Assembly: GCA_003520455.1 (NCBI GenBank)
Contig: DOUV01000437.1
Coordinates: forward strand, 1-28,839
Length of the DNA: 28,839 bases
Origin: Chloroflexota bacterium
GTDB lineage: Bacteria; Chloroflexota; Anaerolineae; Ardenticatenales; Ardenticatenaceae
Direction: 5' to 3'
Positions 1 to 7,651 of this stretch are shown piece by piece; position 1 is the stretch's first letter; every line of letters starts with the position of its first letter. A model generated the notes under the pieces. It did not search any database. It was not told the origin of the DNA and saw only the letters and a list, made by a program, of their open reading frames with translations. The position numbers were made by a program, and so were the translations under genes.

Positions 1-20
1 ACCAATTCGCCAACAGGATC
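1..20. repeat. Short direct repeat beside palindrome (copy 1)
   Basis: The 17-mer ACCAATTCGCCAACAGG occurs here and again at 7453-7469, and the following three bases differ at one position. Both copies lie within about 20 bp of a long perfect palindrome (27-66 here, 7391-7436 there). A weaker version (CCAATGCCAACAG) precedes the hairpin at 8437-8476. It may be the edge of a mobile palindromic element or its preferred target; this is inference. Confidence 0.6.
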
Positions 21-26
21 TTGATA

Positions 27-66
27 TTTCTGTAAAAGTGGCGCGTACGCGCCACTTTTACAGAAA
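27..66. repeat. 40-bp perfect palindrome, family P40 copy 1
   Basis: The two arms are exact reverse complements centred on a GTAC core (position 46/47). The same element occurs at 17513-17552. The copies differ only at one symmetric base pair (C42/G51 here, T/A there), so the palindrome is kept by a compensatory change. Fourteen further bases to the right (GTGAGATACGCCAT, 67-80) are identical in both copies, so the repeated unit is about 54 bp. No coding capacity. The rest of 1-355 holds no gene I can support. Confidence 0.85.
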
Positions 67-355
67 GTGAGATACGCCATCTTCCCGCGCACGGCCGAGC
101 TCACAAGGATCGGAGCGAATCGGGCCCCATTCTAACCTGGAATCGGTGGCGTTCCAAGTACGCCGGTCAGGGGGTCGTAGGGGCGGCCGGCTGATGCGTG
201 CACCGATTGCTCATGGTGAGCGTTGAAAAACGTGAAACGGAACACCAGGTAATCTACGGTACCAGAATTCTGGCAAGAGTGTCATCTTTTAGCCGACCGA
301 CTTCGAGGGCCGCTCATCTGTCTCAGTGCGGCCCTGGCCTGAAATCGATGGCAAA

Positions 356-383
356 TTGACAATCTGCACGGTGGGAGTAGACT
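356..383 (+). promoter_or_regulatory. Sigma-70-type promoter of kimA
   Basis: A perfect -35 hexamer TTGACA (356-361) is followed after 16 bp by TAGACT (378-383), which matches four of six -10 consensus bases. The predicted start, near 390, is where the conserved riboswitch sequence begins, which supports the call. Confidence 0.6.
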
Positions 384-390
384 TGCACAT

Positions 391-530
391 GTTGTGACAA
401 TCGAAGAAGGCCGAATCCCAACTTTTGGGAGCGGAGGACCCAGTCAGTGGGGTGAATCTCGCCAGCCGAGACGAGCAGCTTCCAGCTCGAACCCGCCAGC
501 TAACTTCGCAGGCGCCGGGAGCGACACGAG
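391..530 (+). ncRNA. c-di-AMP riboswitch (ydaO/yuaA type)
   Basis: The leader contains in order the conserved blocks of the ydaO motif: GCCGAATCC (410-418), GGAGGACCCA (433-442), GGGTGAATCTC (450-460) and CGAACCCGCCAGCTAACTTC with GCAGGCG (488-514). These are the most conserved nucleotides of the family. Established knowledge: ydaO RNAs bind cyclic di-AMP and usually switch expression off at high ligand, often in front of K+ importer and cell-wall genes. Here it is followed by an intrinsic terminator and a KimA-type K+ importer, the same arrangement as Bacillus subtilis kimA. Outer boundaries are approximate because the closing P1 helix was not folded computationally. Confidence 0.93.
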
Positions 531-543
531 TGCGTGTTATGAG

Positions 544-570
544 ACCGCGGCGCTGGCCGCGGTTTTTTTA
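544..570 (+). terminator. Intrinsic terminator of the riboswitch expression platform
   Basis: A 7-bp GC-rich stem (ACCGCGG 544-550 pairing with CCGCGGT 557-563) is followed directly by a run of seven T (563-569). It lies about 15-30 nt after the last conserved aptamer block and 29 nt before the kimA start, so it fits premature termination controlled by c-di-AMP. Confidence 0.85.
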
Positions 571-598
571 TTCAGTCTGTTCCAAAGGATAGAGTTCT

Positions 599-2503
599 AT
601 GAGTCTTGCCAGCCTCAAACGTTTTCTGATCGGTGAGCCCTTTCCAACGAGTCGTGAGATTCACGAGCGTCTGGACAAGTTCCGGGCCCTCGCCGTCTTC
701 GCCTCTGACCCGATCAGTAGTAACGCCTATGCCACTGAGGCCATCATGCACATCCTCATTCTCTTGGGCAGCGCGGCACTGGTGTTGACGCTGCCGATTG
801 CACTGGGGATTGCGGTGTTGGTCTTGCTGGTCGCCTTCAGCTACATTCAGACGATTCTGCACTACCCGGAAGGCGGTGGAGCCTACACCGTTGCGAAGGA
901 TAATCTCGGGACATTCCCCTCCTTGCTGGCCGGGGGGGCATTGCTCACCGATTACGTGTTGACGGTTTCCGTTTCAGTCGCGGCCGGGATACGCGCCATT
1001 ACCTCGGCCTTCCCCGGGCTGCACGACGAGCGCGTGCTCCTGGCCCTGGCCGCGATCGCGCTCATTACCCTGGCAAACCTGCGCGGTGTGCGCGAGAGCG
1101 GCACCCTCTTCGCGTTCCCGACTTACGCCTTTGTCGGTGGAGTACTGCTGGTGGTGGTGGTTGGACTCGCGCGCTATTTCGGACTCCTCGGAGCGGCGCC
1201 GCTGAGCCCCATGACGCAAACAGTCGAGGCCGTCGAGCCGATCGTCGGCTTTGCCTACATCTGGCTGCTCCTGCGAGCGTTCGCTGCCGGCTGCACGGCG
1301 CTGACCGGGATTGAAGCGATCAGTAACGGCGTCCAGGCCTTCAAGCCGCCGGAGTCAAAAAACGCGGCGATCACCATGGTGGCGATGGCCGCGACCGCGA
1401 TGACCCTCTTTATCGGCATCTCCTTCCTGGCCACGCACCTGCAACTGATCCCGGAAGAGAGTGGTGAGAGTATTCTCTCGAAGCTGACCCGCGCCGTCAC
1501 CGGGACTGGCGTGCTCTACTATTGGGTTCAGATCTTCACGATGCTGATTTTGGTGCTCGCCGCCAACACCGGCTACCAGGATTTCCCCCGGCTCAGCTCG
1601 TTTCTGGCCAAAGACGGCTTTTTGCCTCGCTGGCTGATGAACCGGGGTGACCGGCTGGTCTTTAGTTCCGGCATCCTGGTGCTGGCGACTCTGGCAGCGC
1701 TGCTCGAAATCGTCTTTCAAGCGGACGAGATTCGGATGCTGCCGCTGTACGCCATCGGCGTATTCGTCAGCTTCACCCTCTCACAAGCAGGGATGGTGCG
1801 GCTGATGGGGAAAATTGCGCGAGTGCCCCCGGGAGAGACCCTGCAGACCGGGGCGACGACGATCCATTATGAGAGCGGCTGGTGGTGGAAACGGGCGGTA
1901 AACACAGTCGGTGCGGTCACCACCTTTATCGTTCTGATCGTGCTGATCGCGACCAAATTCCACGAGGGTGCCTGGATCGTCGTACTGGCGATTCCCTTCT
2001 TGATCTGGTTATTCCACTCTGTGAAAGCGCACTACGCCCACGTGGCCGGAGTCTTGTCCACCAATGCGCTCGCAGTCGAGGAGCTGGCGGATGTCGCGGA
2101 TATCGTCATTGTCCCGATCGCCGATGTGCACCGCGGAACGCTCCGCGCGCTCAAGTATGCCAGGCGGCTCTCGAACAACGTCCGTGCCGTCAGCGTGGTG
2201 ACGAGTCAAGAAGGCAAGGAGCGTCTGCAACGGCGATGGAACCGCTTCCCGGAGATCACACGGGGAATCGAATTGGTGCTGATCCCGTATGACTTTCGCG
2301 ATATTCTCGTACCCCTGGTGGACTACATCGAGCGGGTCAACGACGCAGAGTACCCGAACCAGCTCGTGACGGTTGTCATTCCGGAATTCGTACCGGCCTC
2401 GATTGGGGCACAGCTCTTGCATAACCAGACGGCAAACCTCCTACGATTTCGCCTTCGTGGTCGCCCAGATGTTGTCGTTATTGACATACCGTACCATATC
2501 TAG
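599..2503 (+). CDS. kimA: KimA-type potassium importer (APC superfamily)
   Basis: A 634-residue integral membrane protein expected to import K+ with H+. It resembles B. subtilis KimA (formerly YdaO) along its whole length: the N-terminal KRFLIG segment, PEGGGAYTVAKDNLG near residues 90-104, TDYVLTVSVSVAAG, CTALTGIEAISNG, LVLAANTGYQDFPRLS, and the C-terminal HNQTANLLRFRLR and DIPYH. About twelve hydrophobic segments occupy roughly residues 40-475, followed by a soluble C-terminal domain. An AAAGGA ribosome site (583-588) precedes the ATG. Expression is very likely gated by the c-di-AMP riboswitch and terminator just upstream. The stop codon TAG is the TA-containing end of a MITE-like repeat (from 2500), yet the homologous C-terminus looks complete. 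Function is inferred from family similarity; other KimA-like permeases in this broad family are less studied. Confidence 0.9.
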   Translation: MSLASLKRFLIGEPFPTSREIHERLDKFRALAVFASDPISSNAYATEAIMHILILLGSAALVLTLPIALGIAVLVLLVAFSYIQTILHYPEGGGAYTVAKDNLGTFPSLLAGGALLTDYVLTVSVSVAAGIRAITSAFPGLHDERVLLALAAIALITLANLRGVRESGTLFAFPTYAFVGGVLLVVVVGLARYFGLLGAAPLSPMTQTVEAVEPIVGFAYIWLLLRAFAAGCTALTGIEAISNGVQAFKPPESKNAAITMVAMAATAMTLFIGISFLATHLQLIPEESGESILSKLTRAVTGTGVLYYWVQIFTMLILVLAANTGYQDFPRLSSFLAKDGFLPRWLMNRGDRLVFSSGILVLATLAALLEIVFQADEIRMLPLYAIGVFVSFTLSQAGMVRLMGKIARVPPGETLQTGATTIHYESGWWWKRAVNTVGAVTTFIVLIVLIATKFHEGAWIVVLAIPFLIWLFHSVKAHYAHVAGVLSTNALAVEELADVADIVIVPIADVHRGTLRALKYARRLSNNVRAVSVVTSQEGKERLQRRWNRFPEITRGIELVLIPYDFRDILVPLVDYIERVNDAEYPNQLVTVVIPEFVPASIGAQLLHNQTANLLRFRLRGRPDVVVIDIPYHI

Positions 2504-2652
2504 AGTGCGGGTCAAGAAGTCAGACTTCCGAAGTCTGGTGGGGACCGTACTTGTCCAAAGCGCGCTCCGACGACGGTGATCGAGGCGGGCACCGGCTGCG
2601 AACAAGACTTCGGAAGTCTTTTCCCGCCCCCTGCGGGATGACTTGAGCGATG
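2500..2652. mobile_element. MITE-like repeat, copy A (long form)
   Basis: The left end (CTAGAGTGCGGGTCAAGAAG, then CAGACTTCCGAAGTCTG at 2521-2537) matches the left end of copy B. The right end (GATGACTTGAGCGATG, 2637-2652) matches the right end of copy B at 13 of 16 positions. The inner inverted motif AGACTTCGGAAGTCT recurs at 2605-2619. The centre is about 60 bp longer than in copies B and D. No ORF inside. It separates the convergent kimA and ABC-transporter genes. Confidence 0.65.
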
Positions 2653-2705
2653 CGCCAGGGGCACGTGCGCGGGTTGGCCGGTGGAGGGATCGGGCCCCGT
2701 CCCTG

Positions 2706-2733
2706 GCGGGCCAGGCGCGAACGGCTGGCCCGC
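2706..2733 (-). terminator. Possible terminator hairpin after the ABC operon
   Basis: A 9-bp GC stem (2706-2714 with 2725-2733, 10-nt loop) lies 37 bp beyond the stop of the leftward ABC gene. No T tract follows, so it may be only a stabilising hairpin. Confidence 0.3.
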
Positions 2734-2769
2734 TATCGCGAGCGAAACAGGGACCGGCAACCCGGCACC

Positions 2770-4671
2770 TTAGCCCTCGACCTCGACGCGCTCGTGGCCG
2801 TTGCGGCTCGCCGGGACCGGCTGCTCCTCGCGGCGGAACTGGCTCATGTAGAGATCGTAGTAGGCGCTGCGCCGCGCCAGCAGTTCAGCGTGCGTCCCGC
2901 GCTCGACGATCTGCCCATGCTGCAGGACCAGCAGCTGATCGGCGTGGCGGATCGTGCTGAGCCGGTGTGCGATCACGAAGCTCGTGCGTCCGGCCAGCAG
3001 CGTCTCCAGCGCCTGTTGGATGAGCCGCTCGGTGCGAGTGTCCACGCTGCTGGTGGCCTCATCCAGGATCAAGATCTGGGGGTCCGCCAGCGCCGCGCGG
3101 GCGATGGCGATCAATTGGCGCTGTCCCTGGCTCAGGCCGCCACCACGCTCCCCGAGCACCGTCTGGTAGCCTTGCGGCAGCCGCTCGATGAAGCTATCGG
3201 CGTGTACCAGCCGTGCGGCCGCGATGACCTCCTCGTCGGTTGCCTCCGGACGGCCATATCGGATGTTGTTCATGACGGTATCGCTGAAGAGGAAGTTGTC
3301 CTGCAGCACGATTCCGATCTGGTGGCGCAGGCTCTCGGTCGTCACGTCGCGCACATCAATCCCGTCGATGGTTACGGCGCCGCCGGTGACATCGTAGAAT
3401 CGGGGAATCAGATTGATAATCGTGGTCTTGCCTGCTCCCGTCGGGCCGACGATGGCGACCATCTGGCCCGGCAGCGCCTCGAGGGTGATTCCGCGCAGCA
3501 CGGGCTGGCCCAGCTCATACTCGGCGTACACATCGTGGAAGACGACGTGCCCCTGGATGGGCGGCATGCGTCCGGCGTCGGGCCGGTTCCGAATCTCGGG
3601 GATCTCGTCGAGGAACTCGAAGATACGCTCCGCCCCGGCTACCGCGCTCTGCAGGTTCGTCCAGAGCACCGAGATCTGCTGCACCGGCTGGTTGAGGCGC
3701 TGGACGTAGCCAAGGAAGGTCACGACGAGGCCCAGGGTGAAGACCGTTCCGAAGACCGGGGTGCCACGCAGCGCCCAGATCCCCCCAACCCCCACGATGA
3801 TGGCGATCGCCAGGAAGTTCAGGAACTCCAGAGCCGGCGCCAGGGCGCTGGTGAAGCTGACGGCGCGAATGTTGGCCGCGCGGTTGGCCGCGTTGGTGCG
3901 GCGGAAGTTCTCGATGTTCTCATCTTCACGACTGAAGGCCTGGACCTCGCGGACGCCCGCGATGCTCTCTTGCAGGTCGGCGTTGACCGAACCCATCTCC
4001 AACCGGCTGCGGCGGAAGGCCTTGCGCGCCTGGCCGGAGAGATACAGCGTCGCAGCGATCATCAGCGGCAGCACGCTCAGCGCGAGCAGGGCGTAGACCA
4101 CGTTCTCGCTCAGCATCGCGACGATCAGCCAGCCGATCAGCAACGCCCCGCTGGTGACCTGCACCAGGCCAAAGCTCATCGCCTGCTGGATCGTGTCAGC
4201 ATCGTTGGTGAGCCGGCTCATCACGTCGCCGGCCTCGTGCCTGGTGTAGTAGCCCAACGAGAGCCGGTGGATCTGGGCGAAAATCTCTTTGCGTAGCGTC
4301 GTCAGCACATGCTGTCCGGCCCACGACATCAGGTAAAACATCAGCCCGCCGACGGCAGCCCCCGAGACGTAGAGCCCTACGACCAGGAGGATCAATCGCC
4401 CCAAGCCGGCGACATTGGGAGCGGGTTGGGCGGTAAAGGTGCAGTTCTGCACCGACTGGGCCGTGACGTTGATATAGCAATCGACCGCCTGCCCGATAAG
4501 CCAGGGCGCAGTCACCTGGGTCCAGGCACTGTAGACAATCAGGCCCGCCACGACCAGGAGCACGAGCCAGTAGGGCCGGAAGTAGCCTACCAGTCGCCCG
4601 AGTGTCGTACCGACCGCCCGCGGCTTGCTCGTCTCCTGGCCCATCATCCGCTGGTGGCCACCCATCATCAT
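2770..4671 (-). CDS. ABC exporter half-transporter, catalytic-site subunit
   Basis: A 633-residue multidrug/lipid-type ABC exporter with six membrane segments in roughly residues 33-325 followed by a nucleotide-binding domain. Visible motifs: Walker A GPTGAGKTT (409-417), Walker B with catalytic Glu, ILILDEATSSVD (533-544), and H-loop His569 (IAHRLSTI). The signature motif is LSQGQ (513-517) rather than LSGGQ. Together with the partner gene this fits a heterodimeric exporter of the BmrCD/TM287-288 type: this subunit supplies an intact Walker B and H-loop but a non-consensus signature. Its ATG overlaps the partner's stop by 4 bp (ATGA), so the two are translationally coupled. Three ATG codons in a row make the exact start uncertain. 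The substrate cannot be read from sequence. Confidence 0.92.
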   Translation of the reverse strand: MMMGGHQRMMGQETSKPRAVGTTLGRLVGYFRPYWLVLLVVAGLIVYSAWTQVTAPWLIGQAVDCYINVTAQSVQNCTFTAQPAPNVAGLGRLILLVVGLYVSGAAVGGLMFYLMSWAGQHVLTTLRKEIFAQIHRLSLGYYTRHEAGDVMSRLTNDADTIQQAMSFGLVQVTSGALLIGWLIVAMLSENVVYALLALSVLPLMIAATLYLSGQARKAFRRSRLEMGSVNADLQESIAGVREVQAFSREDENIENFRRTNAANRAANIRAVSFTSALAPALEFLNFLAIAIIVGVGGIWALRGTPVFGTVFTLGLVVTFLGYVQRLNQPVQQISVLWTNLQSAVAGAERIFEFLDEIPEIRNRPDAGRMPPIQGHVVFHDVYAEYELGQPVLRGITLEALPGQMVAIVGPTGAGKTTIINLIPRFYDVTGGAVTIDGIDVRDVTTESLRHQIGIVLQDNFLFSDTVMNNIRYGRPEATDEEVIAAARLVHADSFIERLPQGYQTVLGERGGGLSQGQRQLIAIARAALADPQILILDEATSSVDTRTERLIQQALETLLAGRTSFVIAHRLSTIRHADQLLVLQHGQIVERGTHAELLARRSAYYDLYMSQFRREEQPVPASRNGHERVEVEG

Positions 4672-6536
4672 GGCTGTACTCCTCTCTCGCCTTCGACCTC
4701 GAGCAGCGGCTCACCCTCGGCCCCCGCGCCGGTCTCCGCGGCGTCTCCCACCAACTGGGAGTGGTAAATCTCGGCGTAGATCGGGCTCGCCTCCAACAGT
4801 TCCTCGTGCGTCCCGCGGGCCACGATGCGGCCGCGATCGAGGACCAGGATCTGGTCGGCGTTGAGCACCGTGCTGATGCGTTGTGCGATTACGAAGCTGG
4901 TGCGCCCCTGCATCAGGCGGTCGAGCGCTTCCTGGATCAAGGCCTCAGTCGCTACATCGACCGCTGAAGTCGAGTCGTCCAGGATCAGGATGCGCGGGTT
5001 GAGCAGCAGCGCGCGGGCAATGGCGATGCGCTGTTTCTGTCCGCCACTCAAGGTCGTGCCGCGCTCCCCCACGGGCGTATCGTATCCTTCTGGGAAGCTC
5101 ATGATGAAGTCATGGGCGCGGGCCGCCCGGGCGGCAGCAATGATCTCGTCCATCGTGGCATCGGTCCGGCCAAAGGCGATGTTGTCACGGATCGTCCCGC
5201 TGAAGAGTGTCGTCTCCTGCAGCACGATTCCGATCTGGCGGCGCAGACTCTCGATCGTCACGTCGCGCACGTCGATCCCGTCGATCAGGACCGCGCCCTC
5301 GCTGGCGTCGTAGAAACGCGGGATCAGGTTGATAATTGTCGTTTTTCCTGAGCCGGTCGCGCCCAGCAGCGCCACTGACTGGCCTGGTTCGGCCACGAAG
5401 CTGACGTCCTTCAGGATCGGCTCGCCGCTCTGGTAGTAGCGGAAGGTGACGTCGCGAAACTCCACGCGCCCCTGGATCTCGCCCAGGGCCACCGCCCCCG
5501 GCCGGTCGACGACCTCATTCGTGGCGTCGAGAATCTCGAAGATGCGCCCGGCCGAGGTGTTGGCCTGCGACATCAGCGAGATGATGAAGCCGAGCTGGCC
5601 GATGGGCAGAAAGGCGTAAATCAGGTAGAGCGAGAACTTTTGCCACTCGCCGAGCGTCAGGGTTCCGCCGATGATCTGCTTACCACCAAAGTAGAGCACG
5701 GCCGCCTGCCCGAGGTTGGCCGTCAGGAAGACCACCGGAAAGAGAAAGCTGAAGATCCGGCTCACTGTGAGTTGCTGGTTCATCAGCGAGTCGGCCGCTG
5801 CGTTAAAGGTCACCTTCTCGCGCGGTTCCTGCACGAACGCTTTGACCACCTTGATACCGGCCAGGTTCTCCTGCAAGATCGTGTTGAGTCGCGAGAGGCG
5901 CCGCTGAACCTCGCCGAAGAGCGGCTGGGTGATCGCGCCGAAGATCATGAACAGGACAATCGCAACCGGCAGGATCGGCAACACCACCAGGGTGAGCCGT
6001 GCGTTGGTGAGGAAGAGGACGATCAGGATGCCCACCAATAGCGCCACGGCCTGCATTGCGATCACCAGTCCCTGGCCGAGGAAGAGGCGCGCCTTCTCGA
6101 CATCGTCGGTGGCGCGGACCATTAACTGCCCGGTCTGGTTGCGATCGTGGTAGCTGAAGGAGAGCCGCTGGACCTTCTCGAAGAGCTCGTTGCGCAGATC
6201 GTAGGCAACATTCTGCGAGGAGCGTTCCGCCAGATAGCCCTGCAGGAAGACGAAGACCCCGCGAACCACAGCAAAGACCGCGATTGTGCCCATTGCCGCC
6301 CAGATCGCGTGTTCGTCCACCGACCGTCCGCTGAACTTTGCCTGGGCCCCCTTGACGACGGCGTCAAGGATATTCTGTACCAGTTGGGGAATGGCGAGCT
6401 GACCCAGCGTTGCGATCAAGACCGCCGCATAGGTCGCGGCCGCCAGCTTCCAGTTGAGGAACAGATAGCCGATCGCGCGCCGCAGACCGCCGTTTCTCGG
6501 CCCGCTCGATCGGGGCCGGTTACCTCGTCGTCGCAT
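4668..6536 (-). CDS. ABC exporter half-transporter, degenerate-site subunit
   Basis: A 622-residue ABC exporter subunit with an N-terminal six-helix membrane domain (about residues 30-325) and a C-terminal ATPase domain. Walker A is GATGSGKTT (392-400) and the signature is a consensus LSGGQ (496-500). The Walker B Glu is replaced by Asp (LILDD, Asp521) and the H-loop His by Gln (Gln552, IAQRISTV). These are the substitutions known for the degenerate ATP site of heterodimeric exporters; the partner's LSQGQ completes that site. The gene lies between the MarR gene (17-bp overlap) and its partner (4-bp overlap), so the three form one tightly coupled operon. A multidrug efflux role under a ligand-sensing repressor is a reasonable inference. 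Confidence 0.92.
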   Translation of the reverse strand: MRRRGNRPRSSGPRNGGLRRAIGYLFLNWKLAAATYAAVLIATLGQLAIPQLVQNILDAVVKGAQAKFSGRSVDEHAIWAAMGTIAVFAVVRGVFVFLQGYLAERSSQNVAYDLRNELFEKVQRLSFSYHDRNQTGQLMVRATDDVEKARLFLGQGLVIAMQAVALLVGILIVLFLTNARLTLVVLPILPVAIVLFMIFGAITQPLFGEVQRRLSRLNTILQENLAGIKVVKAFVQEPREKVTFNAAADSLMNQQLTVSRIFSFLFPVVFLTANLGQAAVLYFGGKQIIGGTLTLGEWQKFSLYLIYAFLPIGQLGFIISLMSQANTSAGRIFEILDATNEVVDRPGAVALGEIQGRVEFRDVTFRYYQSGEPILKDVSFVAEPGQSVALLGATGSGKTTIINLIPRFYDASEGAVLIDGIDVRDVTIESLRRQIGIVLQETTLFSGTIRDNIAFGRTDATMDEIIAAARAARAHDFIMSFPEGYDTPVGERGTTLSGGQKQRIAIARALLLNPRILILDDSTSAVDVATEALIQEALDRLMQGRTSFVIAQRISTVLNADQILVLDRGRIVARGTHEELLEASPIYAEIYHSQLVGDAAETGAGAEGEPLLEVEGERGVQP

Positions 6537-7014
6537 GGTTTTCCCTCGTCCCTCGCCGGCGGGCGGCCACGACGCGCGCTACGCCCGCCAACGCTGTTCC
6601 CAGCCCGGCCTGTTCCGCGGGAGTCAATTCCGCCAGAGTCTCGGCCAGGTGCTTGATACTCCGCTCCGACATCGTGTTCCAGACCGCCTCACCCTCCGGC
6701 GTGAGCCGCAAGATCACCTGCCGCCGGTCCCCGGGATCACGCTCGCGGAGAACCCAGCCCCGCTCAACGAGCGTCGAAATCAGGCGCGACATCGTCGGCG
6801 CCGACACCTCGTGCAGCGTGGCCAACTCGCTGAGAGAGCGCGGCCCGCGGTGCAGGGCGGCCATCGTACGGAACTGGGCCATCGTCACCAGCCGGTGAAC
6901 CGCATCCATACAGCGCAACTCGGCGCTGATCCCGTGCAGGAGGCGCGGGACGACCTCGAGGAAGCGCCGCGCCAGCTCCTGCTGTTGTTCAGGTAGGCTC
7001 ATGTTCAATTCCAT
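6520..7014 (-). CDS. MarR-family transcriptional repressor
   Basis: A 164-residue protein with the winged helix-turn-helix of MarR regulators. The recognition region is LSELATLHEVSAPTMSRLIS (61-80), followed by the wing ERDPGDRRQVILRLTPEG (91-108) with the characteristic DxRxxxLxLTPEG pattern. MarR proteins bind palindromic operators as dimers and release on binding small molecules. It is the first gene of an operon with two ABC exporter genes, so it most likely represses efflux and itself: a 19-bp palindrome sits just upstream at the predicted transcription start. The start is uncertain; Met5 (position 7002) has the better-placed GGAA ribosome site. Confidence 0.92.
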   Translation of the reverse strand: MELNMSLPEQQQELARRFLEVVPRLLHGISAELRCMDAVHRLVTMAQFRTMAALHRGPRSLSELATLHEVSAPTMSRLISTLVERGWVLRERDPGDRRQVILRLTPEGEAVWNTMSERSIKHLAETLAELTPAEQAGLGTALAGVARVVAARRRGTRENHATTR

Positions 7015-7017
7015 TGC

Positions 7018-7036
7018 ACTACTAAAAATTAGTAGT
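7018..7036 (-). promoter_or_regulatory. Probable MarR operator (19-bp palindrome)
   Basis: ACTACTAA-AAA-TTAGTAGT is a perfect inverted repeat with 8-bp arms, 4 bp upstream of the annotated marR start. It covers the transcription start predicted from the promoter at 7041-7068. Size, symmetry and position are typical of a MarR autorepression site. Confidence 0.8.
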
Positions 7037-7040
7037 AGTA

Positions 7041-7068
7041 AATATATTCAGGCCGCGGGGAAAGTCAA
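7041..7068 (-). promoter_or_regulatory. Sigma-70-type promoter of the marR-ABC operon
   Basis: On the minus strand TTGACT (7068-7063) and TATATT (7046-7041) are separated by 16 bp; each is one base from consensus. The predicted start near 7034 falls inside the operator. Confidence 0.75.
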
Positions 7069-7210
7069 GCGCTGGCAGGATGGGTCGCAGGGCGGTGTCA
7101 CAGTCCCCAGGGTGTCATGCTGAGCAATGCGCTCGCGGAGCGAAGCATCTCTTTCTGCGGCGTCGGAGACCCTTCGCTCCAGATCCTTCGCTCCGCTCAG
7201 GACTCCGCTC

Positions 7211-7262
7211 AGAGCCTGCCCCTTCGTTCCACTCAGGGCAGGCTCTGAGTGGAACGAAGGGG
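7211..7262. repeat. Two overlapping, mutually exclusive hairpins
   Basis: One hairpin pairs 7219-7236 with 7245-7262 (18 bp, 8-nt loop). A second pairs AGAGCCTGCC (7211-7220) with GGCAGGCTCT (7237-7246) around the left arm of the first. They cannot form together. Confidence 0.75.
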
Positions 7263-7390
7263 TGACAGGGGTGTGACTTTGACACAGCCCTGAGGATGGG
7301 TCGCCGGATGGTGGAGCGTCCGTCAAGCCCCGGGCGGTAGCTCGGCACAAACAGATCCTGGTGGCGAAATCATCTCCAGGGAAGGCGAGT

Positions 7391-7436
7391 TGTTCGTAGT
7401 GCGCGCTTCAGCGCGCTGAAGCGCGCACTACGAACA
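7391..7436. repeat. 46-bp perfect palindrome
   Basis: The sequence is its own reverse complement from TGTTCGTAGTGCGCGC to the mirrored end. The outer arm GTTCGTAG-GCGC is shared with the palindrome at 28780-28817. No coding role. Confidence 0.85.
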
Positions 7437-7452
7437 GACACCCGCCACTCGC

Positions 7453-7472
7453 ACCAATTCGCCAACAGGGTC
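7453..7472. repeat. Short direct repeat beside palindrome (copy 2)
   Basis: ACCAATTCGCCAACAGG is identical to positions 1-17 and lies 16 bp after the 46-bp palindrome. Confidence 0.6.
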
Positions 7473-7651
7473 CAAACACGCGGTGGGTTGAGGCGGAACG
7501 GAAAACCAGCCCCAGCCGGGGTAAGGCTGGGCCGGAGTCTCTCTGCTACCGTTGGAAGATGAAGAGCCCTGCGTCCGAGGTGGCAGGCACGCGCTGGCGT
7601 AGAGCAGAAACGACGGCTGGCGAGTTCGTGAACCTTCGTTCCGAATTGGAA

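Larger units (their letters stand above)
7069..7651. other. Gene-free repeat region
   Basis: No convincing gene. The stretch holds a GC-rich repeat with CGCTCCGCTCAG-like motifs (about 7105-7275, of the TGAGCGAAGC type common as dispersed repeats in many genomes), a pair of overlapping hairpins, a 46-bp perfect palindrome and the second copy of the ACCAATTCGCC repeat. Short ORFs here are artefacts of the palindromes. Confidence 0.6.

Noticed and set aside
394..636. 80-codon ORF over the riboswitch
   Set aside because: The region consists of conserved riboswitch and terminator sequence; the frame has no ribosome site.
2650..4296. Long plus-strand reading frame of 548 codons opposite the ABC gene
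   Set aside because: It is the antisense shadow of a clear ABC exporter gene; its translation is low-complexity, Arg/Asp-rich and has no ribosome site.
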